NCBI RefSeq assembly: GCF_001429165.1
Contig: NZ_LMIR01000002.1
Location: 482,206 to 546,205 of the forward strand
Length of the DNA stretch: 64,000 bases
DNA from: Agromyces sp. Root81
GTDB taxonomy: Bacteria; Actinomycetota; Actinomycetes; Actinomycetales; Microbacteriaceae
Direction: 5' to 3'
The notes beneath the pieces are model-generated. The model was not told the DNA's origin and did no database searches. It saw only the letters and a program-made list of their open reading frames with translations. The position numbers and the translations under genes were made by a program. This document shows positions 11,915 to 19,680 of this stretch, one piece after another (position 1 is the first letter of the stretch; the number at the start of each line of letters is the position of its first letter).

Positions 11915-11943
11915 ACAGTATTCCGCGCCCATGGCGGAAACAA
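11915..11943 (-). promoter_or_regulatory. Promoter of the Liv binding-protein gene
   Basis: On the - strand TTGTTT (11938-11943), a 17-nt spacer and TACTGT (11915-11920), about 62 nt before the ATG. Upstream, a GTAAC/GTTAC pair (about 11963-11985) could be a regulator site, but the owner is unknown. Confidence 0.6.
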
Positions 11944-12115
11944 GACGCTGCGGTCACAACCGTGTAACACCGCGTCAATCGTTACCCCGCCGACACCTCG
12001 GCCCCGTTCCACGCACGGAATCCGCGGAAAGACGCGCTCCCGCGCAGGGATCGCGCGCCGGCGGCATCCGCTCGCCCGAAGCGTCCACCCGAGCGTCCGC
12101 GGGCGCGGCCTTCGC

Positions 12116-13078
12116 TCAGGCGGGTTCGGCGATCACCCTGCGGGAGGCGCGGACGCCCCGCATCAGGTCGACCGTCAACACGATGAGGGCGAGCCACACG
12201 AGCCCGAACCCGACCCAGCGCTCGGGCGGCATCGGCTCCTGCAGGATGAACACGCCGACGAGGAACTGGATGAACGGGGCGAAGTACTGGATGAACCCCA
12301 TGAAGATGAGGGGCAGCCGTCGCGACGCGGCCGCGAAGAGCAGCAGCGGCACCGCGGTGACCGCGCCGAGGCCGATCAGCAGCACCGTGTGCCACACGCT
12401 GACGGTGCCGATCGTGAGCCCGGTCGTCATGGCGACGAACACGAGTTGCACGACCGCGAGCGGCGCGAGCCAGACGGTCTCGAGGGTCAGGCCCGAGACG
12501 GCGTCGACCTTGGGTCCGACCCGCTTCTTGATGAGCCCGTAGAACCCGAACGAGAAGGCGAGCACGAGGGCGATCCAGGGCAGCTGCCCGTAGCCGAGCG
12601 CGAGCACGATCACCGCCATGATCGAGATGCCGACCGCGGTCCACTGCGTCGGGTTCAACCGCTCGCGCTGCACGAACACGCCGAGGAACACCGTGACGAT
12701 CGGGTTGATGAAGTAGCCGAGTGCCGCTTCGACGACCTGGTTCGTCGTCGCCGCGAAGACGTAGGTCTGCCAGTTGATGAAGATCAGCACACCGGCGAGG
12801 CCCATCGTGAGCACGATCCGCCGATCGCGGAAGAGCAGGGCCAGCGCCCGCCAGGCGCGGGTGACCAGGATGAGCAGGGCGCAGAAGACGAGCGAGAAGA
12901 GGACCCGCCACGCGACGATCTCGACCGGACCCGACGGCGCAAGCGCGATGAAGTAGATCGGAAGGAAGCCCCAGAGCCCGTATGCCGCGATCGCGTAGAG
13001 GAGGCCGGAGCGGCTCACCCCCGCCGTGGGACTCGCCGGAGAGGAAACCTGGGTCTCGGAGCGGGATGACACCTGCAC
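12116..13078 (-). CDS. rarD: EamA/RarD-type membrane transporter
   Basis: 320 residues with ten predicted membrane segments in two EamA repeats. The RarD hallmarks are visible: GLLYAIAAYGLWGFLPIYFIAL near the start, FFINPIVTV-like GYFINPIVTVFLGV, and FIQYFAPFIQFLVGVFI in the second half. RarD proteins belong to the drug/metabolite transporter superfamily; the physiological substrate is not established. The outer GTG (13078) is annotated. GTG two codons later (13072) may be the real start, because a TGATCG-N17-TAGTCT promoter places transcription exactly there. Lies downstream of groES on the same strand but behind two strong palindromes, so it is probably independent. Confidence 0.88.
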   Translation of the reverse strand: MQVSSRSETQVSSPASPTAGVSRSGLLYAIAAYGLWGFLPIYFIALAPSGPVEIVAWRVLFSLVFCALLILVTRAWRALALLFRDRRIVLTMGLAGVLIFINWQTYVFAATTNQVVEAALGYFINPIVTVFLGVFVQRERLNPTQWTAVGISIMAVIVLALGYGQLPWIALVLAFSFGFYGLIKKRVGPKVDAVSGLTLETVWLAPLAVVQLVFVAMTTGLTIGTVSVWHTVLLIGLGAVTAVPLLLFAAASRRLPLIFMGFIQYFAPFIQFLVGVFILQEPMPPERWVGFGLVWLALIVLTVDLMRGVRASRRVIAEPA

Positions 13079-13107
13079 AGACTACGCCCGCGCTCCGGCG
13101 CCGATCA
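13079..13107 (-). promoter_or_regulatory. Promoter of rarD
   Basis: TGATCG (13102-13107), 17-nt spacer and TAGTCT (13079-13084) on the - strand. The expected transcription start coincides with GTG at 13072, implying leaderless translation from the third codon of the longer reading. Confidence 0.45.
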
Positions 13108-13168
13108 CCGCGTCGACGGTCGTTCCATGTCGAGAACCGGTCACGCCGGCCGAGCGTTCGCATCGATG

Positions 13169-13192
13169 CTGCGGATGCCGCGGCATCCGCAG
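13169..13192. repeat. Perfect 24-bp palindrome built from GGATGCC/GGCATCC
   Basis: A perfect palindrome centred on CCGCGG, containing GGATGCC and its complement head to head. It lies between the groES terminator and the rarD promoter. It may be a second terminator or a site for a dimeric protein. Confidence 0.7.
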
Positions 13193-13206
13193 CCCGTGGA
13201 CGCGAC

Positions 13207-13240
13207 GAGGCCCGGATGCCCCATGGGGCATCCGGGCCTC
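13207..13240 (-). terminator. groES terminator
   Basis: A 34-bp perfect palindrome, 16-bp arms around AT, ending 19 nt beyond the groES stop. It again contains GGATGCC and GGCATCC as the two arms of the stem. Confidence 0.8.
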
Positions 13241-13258
13241 GGATGAATCGTGTCGCGC

Positions 13259-13555
13259 CTAGCGGACGACGACTGCGAGCACGTCGCGAGCCGACAGGAC
13301 GAGGAAGTCCTCGCCGCCGAACTTGACCTCGGTGCCGCCGTACTTGGAGTAGATCACCTTGTCGCCGACTGCGACGTCGAGCGGGACGCGGTTGCCGTTG
13401 TCATCGATGCGGCCGGGGCCCACTGCCACGACCTCGCCCTCCTGGGGCTTCTCCTTGGCAGTGTCGGGGATGACCAGACCCGATGCGGTGGTCTGCTCGG
13501 CCTCGACCTGCTTGATGACGATGCGATCCTCGAGCGGCTTGATGGAAACCGACAC
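13259..13555 (-). CDS. groES: Co-chaperonin GroES
   Basis: 98 residues, the 10-kDa lid of the GroEL chaperonin. The N-terminus [39 protein letters not shown] contains the mobile loop; [16 protein letters not shown] and [14 protein letters not shown] complete the family pattern. GTG start with AAGAGGT 6 nt upstream. No groEL follows; the next gene on the strand is rarD behind terminators, so the chaperonin gene must be elsewhere, as in many actinobacteria with separate groEL copies. Two CIRCE operators bracket its promoter. Confidence 0.97.
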   Translation of the reverse strand: MSVSIKPLEDRIVIKQVEAEQTTASGLVIPDTAKEKPQEGEVVAVGPGRIDDNGNRVPLDVAVGDKVIYSKYGGTEVKFGGEDFLVLSARDVLAVVVR

Positions 13556-13583
13556 GGTTGACCTCTTTCTTGACGAAGACTGG

Positions 13584-13655
13584 TTAGCAGCCTCAGAGCG
13601 AGAGTGCTAAGCCGAGTCTAGGCGCGATTTGGCACTCGTGCAACGTGAGTGCCAG
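13584..13655 (-). promoter_or_regulatory. groES promoter flanked by two CIRCE (HrcA) operators
   Basis: Promoter on the - strand: TTGCAC (13638-13643), 17-nt spacer, TAGACT (13615-13620). Downstream CIRCE (13584-13610) reads TTAGCACTC-N9-GGCTGCTAA, 16 of 18 consensus positions. Upstream CIRCE (13629-13655) reads CTGGCACTC-N9-GAGTGCCAA, 15 of 18, and overlaps the -35 box. HrcA binding to CIRCE represses heat-shock chaperonin genes; two sites should give tight, heat-inducible control. Confidence 0.88.
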
Positions 13656-13708
13656 CCCGTTCAGCCGCTGGCGAAACAGCGACGACGCGGTGCTCGCGTT
13701 GACGGCGT

Positions 13709-13836
13709 GATGCTAGCGTTGCCGCCGGGTGGGGATCGGAATCGCGACGCTCGACCGGGCGCGCGATGCTAGCGTTGCCGCCGGGTGGGGATCGGAATCG
13801 CGACGCTCGACCGGGCGCGCGATGCTAGCGTTGCCG
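13709..13836. repeat. 56-bp tandem duplication (two full copies and a partial third) ahead of a leaderless gene
   Basis: Copies start at 13709, 13765 and 13821, each with GATGCTAGCGTTGCC; the first two are identical over 56 bp and the third diverges after 15 nt, where the coding start begins. TAGCGT at 13826-13831 is the likely -10, 6 nt before the GTG at 13838, and the repeat copies this box twice upstream. In copies 1 and 2 the following sequence also mimics the GGGTGG start region. Confidence 0.85.
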
Positions 13837-13837
13837 G

Positions 13838-15025
13838 GTGGATCGCGCCGAACTCGTCGAACTGCTCTCTCCAGAGGGCCTCACGCTGCTCGACGGGCTG
13901 CCCGATTGGGACTCGAAGGCCGACATCGTCAAGACCGTCGCCGATCTGCGCAAGCAGGGGCACCCGCCGACCCTCGTCGCGGCCGTGCTCAGCCAGGCGA
14001 AGCTCCGCGCGAAGGCCACAGCCAAGTTCGGCCCGTTCGCCTCGCGCATGCTCTTCACCGAGGCGGGGCTCGAGCAGGCCACGCGCCTGAAGGTCGCTGC
14101 TCTCCATGCGGGGCGCTTCTCACGTGCCGGGGTGCGCCACGTCGCCGACCTCGGCTGCGGCATCGGCGGCGACGCCCTCGCGATGGCGGCGATCGACCTC
14201 GAGGTCACGGCCGCCGACGCCGACGAGGTCACCGCGGCCATCGCCGCCTACAACCTCACGCCGTTCCCCCGCGTGCGCGTGCTGCATGAGAAGGCCGAGG
14301 AGGTCGCCCTCGGCGGCATCGACGGCGCCTGGCTCGATCCGGCACGCCGCACCACCGCCGGCGGCACGACGACGCGCATCACGGATGCCTCCGCCTACTC
14401 CCCCTCGCTCGACTTCGCCTTCGGGCTCGGCGATCGCATGCCCGTCGGCGTGAAGCTCGGACCGGGCACCGACCGCGACGTGATCCCGGCCGGCGCCGAA
14501 GCGCAGTGGGTCTCGGTCGACGGCGACCTCGTCGAACTGGGCGTCTGGTTCGGGGCGGTCGCCCGCCCGGGCATCCGCCGTGCAGCGCTCGTGATCCGCG
14601 GCGACGCCGCCCAGGAGCTCACCGCCGATGCCGACAGCGAGGATGCCCCGGTCGGCCCGCTCGGCGAGTACGTCTACGAGCCCGACGGCGCCGTGATCCG
14701 CGCACGCCTGATCGGCGACCTCGCACGAGCGAACGGCGCGTGGATGCTGAGCTCCGGCATCGCGTACCTGACCAGCGACACGGCGTTCGATTCGCCGTTC
14801 GCGCGCGGTTTCCGTGTGATCGACCGCCTCCCCGCAGATGAACGGCAGCTGCGTCAGGCACTCGCGGCCCGCGGCATCGGCACGCTCGAGATCAAGAAGC
14901 GCGGCGTCGACGTCGACCCGGCGCAACTGCGCACTCGACTGAAGCTGAAGGGCGCGGCATCCGCGACCATCGTGCTGACCCGCGAGGCCGGGCGCCACGT
15001 GGCGCTGCTCGTCGAGCGCATCTGA
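13838..15025 (+). CDS. Class I SAM-dependent methyltransferase (THUMP-like/RlmK-like)
   Basis: 395 residues. An N-terminal helical part (LSPEGLTLLDGLPDWDSKADIVKTVADLRKQG) precedes a Rossmann methyltransferase domain with SAM motif I VADLGCGIGGDALAMA (about residues 103-118), acidic motif II VTAADADE and IDGAWLDPARR at the motif IV position. A C-terminal region with RGIGTLEIKKRGVDVDPAQLRTRLKLKG resembles the THUMP-like domain of this family. The substrate is unknown; nucleic acid is likely given the accessory domain. The GTG start lacks a ribosome-binding site but has TAGCGT 6 nt upstream, fitting leaderless expression. Stands alone on + between groES and a three-gene - strand unit. Confidence 0.85.
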   Translation: MDRAELVELLSPEGLTLLDGLPDWDSKADIVKTVADLRKQGHPPTLVAAVLSQAKLRAKATAKFGPFASRMLFTEAGLEQATRLKVAALHAGRFSRAGVRHVADLGCGIGGDALAMAAIDLEVTAADADEVTAAIAAYNLTPFPRVRVLHEKAEEVALGGIDGAWLDPARRTTAGGTTTRITDASAYSPSLDFAFGLGDRMPVGVKLGPGTDRDVIPAGAEAQWVSVDGDLVELGVWFGAVARPGIRRAALVIRGDAAQELTADADSEDAPVGPLGEYVYEPDGAVIRARLIGDLARANGAWMLSSGIAYLTSDTAFDSPFARGFRVIDRLPADERQLRQALAARGIGTLEIKKRGVDVDPAQLRTRLKLKGAASATIVLTREAGRHVALLVERI

Positions 15026-15079
15026 GCCCTGCCGAACGGGCGGTCAGCAGCACCGGCGGTACCGCGAGCGCATCGGGCG

Positions 15080-15613
15080 TCAATGCGGCAGTGCGCCGAA
15101 GACGATCGCGTAGTACCCGATCCAGACGGCCGAGAACACGAGCCCGGCGAGGCCGGTACCGATGCCGACGAAGGCGAGCGTGCGGCCGTGCTCCTCGCGG
15201 CGGAGGCCGAGCACGCCGAAGACGATCGCAGCGATCGAGAGCGGCAGCATCCAGCCGACGAAGAGGGATGCCGCAGCGCCGATGATGCCGACCACAGCGG
15301 AGACCCAGCTGTACACCCGTCGCTGCGTCTGCTCTTCCGCCTCTTCAACCGGATCGAATCCGGGACGATGCACGATGAGGAGCTGGCCGGTCGAGATCGA
15401 CTGGAGCTGCCCGGTGTCGAACGGCACCTCGAACTCCCGCACGGCGGGATCGGCACGGAGCGTCGGCTCGGCGGGCTGGTACGGAGCGAGCGGATCGAGC
15501 GGCGCAGTCTCGGACGGACGCCGCTCCTCCGAACCGGGCGTCCCGATCTCGCGATCGCCCGGGGAGCGGTCGGGGGTCTCGCCGTCGGGCGAAACCCCCT
15601 CACGCGTGTCCAT
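15080..15613 (-). CDS. Membrane protein with acidic N-terminus, DUF4190-like
   Basis: 177 residues. The first ~95 are polar and acidic (phosphorylation-like PSPDGETPDRSP style composition); two hydrophobic hairpins follow, WVSAVVGIIGAAASLFVGWMLPLSIAAIVFGVLGLRR and TLAFVGIGTGLAGLVFSAVWIGYYAIVFG. This two-hairpin layout is common in actinobacterial DUF4190-type proteins of unknown role. Third gene of an operon with the two proline-rich proteins upstream, from which it is separated by 10 nt; GAGGA precedes the ATG. Confidence 0.65.
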   Translation of the reverse strand: MDTREGVSPDGETPDRSPGDREIGTPGSEERRPSETAPLDPLAPYQPAEPTLRADPAVREFEVPFDTGQLQSISTGQLLIVHRPGFDPVEEAEEQTQRRVYSWVSAVVGIIGAAASLFVGWMLPLSIAAIVFGVLGLRREEHGRTLAFVGIGTGLAGLVFSAVWIGYYAIVFGALPH

Positions 15614-15623
15614 CAGCTATTCC

Positions 15624-16286
15624 TCAGTAGTAGTAGTCGTCGTACCCGGCGAAGACGACACCCCACAGAGCGAACGACAGCAGCGCGATCGCGATGCCGA
15701 CGAACCCGAGAATGATGCCCGTCAGCCACATGCCCTTGGCGGCCGGCTCCTTCGACTTGCCGAGGAAGCCGAGCACGACGGCGGCGCCCGGGATGAAGAG
15801 CTGCATGATGCCGCCGACGAACGGGATGAACACGACGAAGAAGCCGATGACACCCACGATGCCCGCGATGAGCGAGATCAGGCTGAGCACGGGGGTCGAC
15901 TTCGTCGGAGCGGAGACACCATATGCCGGTGCACCGTATGCGGGCGGCACCGGTGCACCGTATGCGGGCGGCACGGGTGCACCGTACGCGGGCGGCACCG
16001 GTGCGCCGGTCGGGGGCTGCGCCGGCGCGCCGTAGGCGGGCGGCGGAGGGGGCGTCGGTGCGCCGTAGCTCGGAGCCGCAGGCGGCGCCGGCGGTGCCGG
16101 CGGCGCCGGCGGCTCGGGAACGGCCGGCGGCTCGGGGGCGCTGGGCACCTCGGGCGTCGATGCCGCAGGGGCGGCCTCGACCGGGGCGACCGGCTCGGGT
16201 GCGCTCGGCACCTCGGGCTCGGGCACGCTCGGCACCTCGGGCTCGTCGGGCACCTCTGGGAGGTCGGGGTTCTTCGGATCAGTCAT
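15624..16286 (-). CDS. Proline-rich membrane protein, DUF4190-like (paralogue A)
   Basis: 220 residues. Residues 1-125 are Pro/Ala/Glu/Val-rich with repeats of VPSAPEP and PPAYGAPV, a likely disordered cytoplasmic tail. Four hydrophobic segments follow, with LISLIAGIVGVIGFFVVFIPFVGGI and the KEPAAKGMWLTGIILGFVGI stretch that is almost identical in the next gene upstream. Ends in the tyrosine cluster GYDDYYY. Function unknown; proteins of this layout are often near division or growth genes in actinobacteria. Second of three genes; 7 nt separate it from paralogue B. Confidence 0.75.
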   Translation of the reverse strand: MTDPKNPDLPEVPDEPEVPSVPEPEVPSAPEPVAPVEAAPAASTPEVPSAPEPPAVPEPPAPPAPPAPPAAPSYGAPTPPPPPAYGAPAQPPTGAPVPPAYGAPVPPAYGAPVPPAYGAPAYGVSAPTKSTPVLSLISLIAGIVGVIGFFVVFIPFVGGIMQLFIPGAAVVLGFLGKSKEPAAKGMWLTGIILGFVGIAIALLSFALWGVVFAGYDDYYY

Positions 16287-16293
16287 TTCGACC

Positions 16294-16782
16294 TCAGTAG
16301 GTTCCGTACGTGTTGCCGTAGCTCGCGAGGACGGCGAACGCGATGATCGCGAAGATGATGAAGATCAGGGAGACCAGGATTCCGACGAAGCCGAGGATGA
16401 TGCCGGTCAGCCACATGCCCTTGGCGGCCGGCTCCTTCTTCTTCGCGATGAAGCCGAGCACGACGGCCGCGATCGAGAAGAGCAGGCCGAAGTAGATGAA
16501 GGACCCGAGGAGGCCGACGATGCCGCCGACCAGCGACAGGATGCTGAGCAGCTGCGACGGCTTGGCGGGCGCGGTGCCGTAGGCGGGCGCGGCAGCCTGG
16601 GGCTGACCGTAGGCAGGCGCGGCAGGCGCGGCCGGAGCCTGACCGTAGGCCGGGGCTGCAGGCGCTGCCGGCGGCGCGGCCGGCGGCGCGGCCGGAGGAA
16701 CGGGTGCGGCCGCCGGGGGCACGGGCGCGGCCGGCGGAACCGGCGGAACGGCGGGCTGCTCGGGAGTGTTCGGATCGGTCAC
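16294..16782 (-). CDS. Proline/alanine-rich membrane protein, DUF4190-like (paralogue B)
   Basis: 162 residues from a GTG with GAGGGG 8 nt upstream. The tail (about residues 1-70) is made of PPAAPVPPAA and APAYGQ repeats; the C-terminal half has three to four membrane helices including LLSILSLVGGIVGLLGSFIYFGLL and the conserved KEPAAKGMWLTGIILGFVGIL. It shares this membrane core with the next gene, so the two arose by tandem duplication with divergence of the tail. First gene of the three-gene unit. Confidence 0.75.
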   Translation of the reverse strand: MTDPNTPEQPAVPPVPPAAPVPPAAAPVPPAAPPAAPPAAPAAPAYGQAPAAPAAPAYGQPQAAAPAYGTAPAKPSQLLSILSLVGGIVGLLGSFIYFGLLFSIAAVVLGFIAKKKEPAAKGMWLTGIILGFVGILVSLIFIIFAIIAFAVLASYGNTYGTY

Positions 16783-16906
16783 TGTGGGTTCCCCTCGATG
16801 TGGTCGAATGCGCTCCCGCCACGTTGGCAGGGCTTCGGGCGCCGTCAACGACGGCGACATCCGGTCTTCCGCACACACTATCGCGCCACGCGCGCGGGCG
16901 CACGGC

Positions 16907-17974
16907 TTACGCGGCGTTCGCCGCCACTTGGATCTCGGTCGCCGGCAGGGTCGAGTCCGCGCCGAAGTCGAGGGTCGACGGCGGATGCCCGGCCATCACG
17001 AGCTGCGCACCGAGCGCCGCGATCATCGCGCCGTTGTCGGTGCAGAGCGAGAGCGGCGGAATGCGCAGCGCGATGCCCGCGGCATCCGCTCGCTCGGTCG
17101 CGAGCTCGCGGAGGCGCGCGTTGGCGACGACCCCGCCGCCGAGGAGGAGGCGGGGCACGCCGAGTTCGGTGCAGGCTGCGACGGCCTTCGACACGAGCAC
17201 GTCGGCGACGGCCTCGCGGAAACTCGCGGCGACATCGGCGAGCGGCACCGGCTCGCCGGCGGCCTGGCGCTGCTCGACCCAGCGGGCGACCGCGGTCTTC
17301 AGCCCCGAGAAGCTGAAGTCGTAGCGATGCGCCGCCTGGTCCTTCGACTGGGTGAGCCCTCTCGGGAAGCGGATGGCGCGCGGGTCGCCGCCGATCGCGG
17401 CGCGGTCGATCTCGGGCCCGCCCGGATAGGGCAGGCCGAGCAGTCGCGCCACCTTGTCGAACGCCTCCCCCGCTGCGTCGTCGATCGTCTCGCCGAGCAG
17501 TTCGACGTCGGAGACGAGGTCGCGCACGAGCAGCAGCGAGGTGTGCCCTCCCGAGACGAGCAGGGCGACGGTGGGCGTCTCGAGCGGCGCCGCGGTGTCG
17601 AGCAGGTCGGCGCCGACGTGGCCGACGAGGTGGTTCACGGCGTAGATCGGCACGTCCAGCGAGAGGGCGAGCGCCTTCGCGGCGCCGACGCCGACCATGA
17701 GCGCTCCGGCGAGGCCGGGGCCGCTCGTCACGGCGACCGCGTCGATGTCGTCGAGCGAGACGGATGCCTCGGCGAGCGCGGTCCTGATCGTCGGGCCGAG
17801 CGCCTCGAGGTGCGCCCGCGCGGCGACCTCGGGGACGACCCCGCCGTAGCGCGCGTGCTCCTCCATCGATGAGGCGATCGTGTTGGCGAGCAGGGTCGTG
17901 CCGCGAACGATGCCGACGCCGGTCTCGTCGCACGAGGTCTCGATGCCGAGGATGAGCGGTGCGTCGCGGTTCAT
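16907..17974 (-). CDS. tsaD: tRNA N6-adenosine threonylcarbamoyltransferase TsaD
   Basis: 355 residues of the Kae1/TsaD ASKHA family, which transfers threonylcarbamoyl from TC-AMP to A37 of ANN-decoding tRNAs (t6A). Motifs: [15 protein letters not shown] at the N-terminus, RAHLEALGP and [11 protein letters not shown] providing the metal-binding histidines, [25 protein letters not shown] and [14 protein letters not shown]. The ATG overlaps the rimI stop in ATGA. It is the last gene of the glmS-to-tsaD run, with tsaB and tsaE upstream, so three of the four t6A proteins are encoded together. Confidence 0.97.
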   Translation of the reverse strand: MNRDAPLILGIETSCDETGVGIVRGTTLLANTIASSMEEHARYGGVVPEVAARAHLEALGPTIRTALAEASVSLDDIDAVAVTSGPGLAGALMVGVGAAKALALSLDVPIYAVNHLVGHVGADLLDTAAPLETPTVALLVSGGHTSLLLVRDLVSDVELLGETIDDAAGEAFDKVARLLGLPYPGGPEIDRAAIGGDPRAIRFPRGLTQSKDQAAHRYDFSFSGLKTAVARWVEQRQAAGEPVPLADVAASFREAVADVLVSKAVAACTELGVPRLLLGGGVVANARLRELATERADAAGIALRIPPLSLCTDNGAMIAALGAQLVMAGHPPSTLDFGADSTLPATEIQVAANAA

Positions 17975-18525
17975 CGGCTCGCCTTCGCGTCATCGGTGCC
18001 GAGCGCAGTCCGTTCGGCGGGGCGGGTGACCGCCGGCGGAACGGTGAGGCGCATGTGCACGGCGTCGACGCCGTCCCGGTAGTACCGCCGTCGCACGCCG
18101 ATCTCCTCGAAGCCGAGCGAGTCGTAGAGCGCCCGAGCGACAGGGTTGTCGGCGCGCACCTCGAGGAAGATCTCGGCGACGTGCCGGCGTCGCGCTTCGG
18201 TGATGAGGGCGTGCATGAGCCCGCGCCCGAGCCCGATGCCGCGGGTCGAGGGTGCGACCGCGATGGTCTGGATGTCGCCCTGCCCGCCTCCCACGGGAGC
18301 GAGGAGGCCCGCGTAGCCGAGGAGCCCCCCAGCGGGATCGGCGTCGGCATCGGCGGACGGGGACTCGAACTCGTCGGCGACCGCCACGAGGTAGTAGCCG
18401 TGCGGGCTCTCGATCTCGCGGCGCATCGCGTCTTCCGGCCACGCATCGGCCGAGAACGTCGCCCGCTCGAGCACCATGATGCGGTCGAGGTCGGCGACCG
18501 TCGCACGCCGCATGAACACGCTCAT
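17971..18525 (-). CDS. rimI: Ribosomal protein S18-alanine N-acetyltransferase
   Basis: 184 residues, a GNAT fold. [33 protein letters not shown] is the usual RimI opening; [24 protein letters not shown] is the acetyl-CoA site and [30 protein letters not shown] the C-terminal motif. RimI acetylates the N-terminal Ala of S18 and is commonly encoded between tsaB and tsaD, as here. A 12-residue acidic insert ([13 protein letters not shown]) interrupts the usual sequence near residue 53. ATGA overlaps at both ends imply coupled translation. Confidence 0.93.
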   Translation of the reverse strand: MSVFMRRATVADLDRIMVLERATFSADAWPEDAMRREIESPHGYYLVAVADEFESPSADADADPAGGLLGYAGLLAPVGGGQGDIQTIAVAPSTRGIGLGRGLMHALITEARRRHVAEIFLEVRADNPVARALYDSLGFEEIGVRRRYYRDGVDAVHMRLTVPPAVTRPAERTALGTDDAKASR

Positions 18526-19157
18526 CGCAGCACCTTCTTGCCGGCCGACGGGGTGACATCGGGCGCCCGCAGGTAGATCGGGGCATCGGAGGTGAGCGGC
18601 AACCGCCCGGCGGCGAAGGCGAGCTCCGCGAGCATGCCGATCGCGCCGGCCGAGACGATCGAGGCGTCGAAGCGGATGCCCCGCGCCGCGGGCACCTCGT
18701 CGCGCGGCACCAGCACGGGGCCTCCGACCCGCAACGGCATCCCGTCGGCGTCGAGACCGTCGTAGTCGGAGACGGCGAACTCGCGGCGGCGCGCATCGGT
18801 GACGACCTGCAGCGGGCCGGCGTCGCCTGCGGTGTACCGGGTCAGGGCGATCGCGTCGTGGCTCACGACCGGCACGAACGGCCGGTCGATGCCGAGGGCG
18901 AAGGCGTGCGCGGCGGCGATGCCGACGCGGAGACCCGTGAACGGCCCCGGGCCCATGCCCGCGGCGACCCCCGACAGCGCCCGACGGTCGATGCCGGCCG
19001 TCGCGAGGGCGTCCCTGATGAACCCGCCGATCACCTCGGCGTGCCGCATCGTGTCGTCGGTGCTGGCCTCGGCGAGACAGCGCAGCTCGCCGCTGGCACG
19101 GTCTCGATCGACGACGGCGACACTCGTGCCCGTCGAGGTGTCGATCGCGAGAAGCAT
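18522..19157 (-). CDS. tsaB: tRNA threonylcarbamoyladenosine biosynthesis protein TsaB
   Basis: 211 residues. MLLAIDTSTGTSVAVVDRD at the N-terminus, SGVAAGMGPGPFTGLRVGIAAAHAFALGI and VVTDARRREFAVSDY are TsaB hallmarks. It dimerises with TsaD and supports t6A formation, lacking catalysis of its own. The start follows TAGGCT by 7 nt; that hexamer includes the TAG stop of tsaE, so tsaB probably has an internal leaderless promoter. The same 16-bp junction occurs in front of truA. Confidence 0.94.
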   Translation of the reverse strand: MLLAIDTSTGTSVAVVDRDRASGELRCLAEASTDDTMRHAEVIGGFIRDALATAGIDRRALSGVAAGMGPGPFTGLRVGIAAAHAFALGIDRPFVPVVSHDAIALTRYTAGDAGPLQVVTDARRREFAVSDYDGLDADGMPLRVGGPVLVPRDEVPAARGIRFDASIVSAGAIGMLAELAFAAGRLPLTSDAPIYLRAPDVTPSAGKKVLR

Positions 19158-19164
19158 GCCCTCA

Positions 19165-19170
19165 AGCCTA
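19165..19170 (-). promoter_or_regulatory. Internal -10 box for tsaB, overlapping the tsaE stop
   Basis: TAGGCT on the - strand with 7 nt to the ATG; its first three bases are the tsaE stop codon. The run TAGGCTTGAGGGCATG is identical to the one at the acyltransferase/truA junction (27682-27697). Confidence 0.5.
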
Positions 19171-19680
19171 CGCGCGCGCGGCGTACGGGGTGTCCGCCCA
19201 GCGGGGTCCGTACCCGGCGACCGCCACCATGCGCGGCTCGTCGGCGTCGAGGATCGCGTCGCCCGCGTCATCCGTGCGGCTCGCCGTGACGGCGCTCGCA
19301 CCGGTCGGCCGCTCGATGACGATCTCGAGCCACGAGTCGGTGACGTCGTCGACGAGTCCGGCGCCCCACTCCACGACGACCACCGACCGTTCGAAGTCGA
19401 GGTCGAGGTCGTCGAGGAGCGCTGCGCTGCCGAGACGGTAGGCGTCGACGTGCACGAGCGGAGCGCCGCCCACGAGACTGGGATGCGTGCGCGCGAGCAC
19501 GAACGTCGGGCTCTGCACCGGGCCGCGCACGCCGAGGCCGCCGGCGAGGCCACGGGTGAGGGTGGTCTTGCCCGCGCCGAGCGGCCCCGTGAGCACGACC
19601 ACGTCGCCCGCGCGCAGCACGGCGCCGAGCTCACGGCCGAACGCCTCCATCGCCTCGGTGTCGGGCGCCTCGAAGCGCAT
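19168..19680 (-). CDS. tsaE: tRNA threonylcarbamoyladenosine biosynthesis ATPase TsaE
   Basis: 170 residues. Walker A LTGPLGAGKTTLTRGLAGGLG, SPTFVLARTH and LVHVDAYRLGS, and the Walker B-like VVVVEWGAGLVDD. TsaE hydrolyses ATP within the TsaBDE complex. The C-terminal 35 residues (DDAGDAILDADEPRMVAVAGYG) extend past the usual core. ATG overlaps the alr stop (ATGA). Confidence 0.94.
   Translation of the reverse strand: MRFEAPDTEAMEAFGRELGAVLRAGDVVVLTGPLGAGKTTLTRGLAGGLGVRGPVQSPTFVLARTHPSLVGGAPLVHVDAYRLGSAALLDDLDLDFERSVVVVEWGAGLVDDVTDSWLEIVIERPTGASAVTASRTDDAGDAILDADEPRMVAVAGYGPRWADTPYAARA

Noticed and set aside
11963..11985. GlnR/AmtR-type operator before the Liv binding-protein gene
   Set aside because: A GTAAC/GTTAC pair is present but spacing and flanks do not fit a known consensus well enough to name a regulator.
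13729..14289. Reading with MGIGIATLDRARDAS starts in the 56-bp duplication
   Set aside because: It is produced by the duplication and runs out of frame over the methyltransferase gene, which has the real domain motifs.
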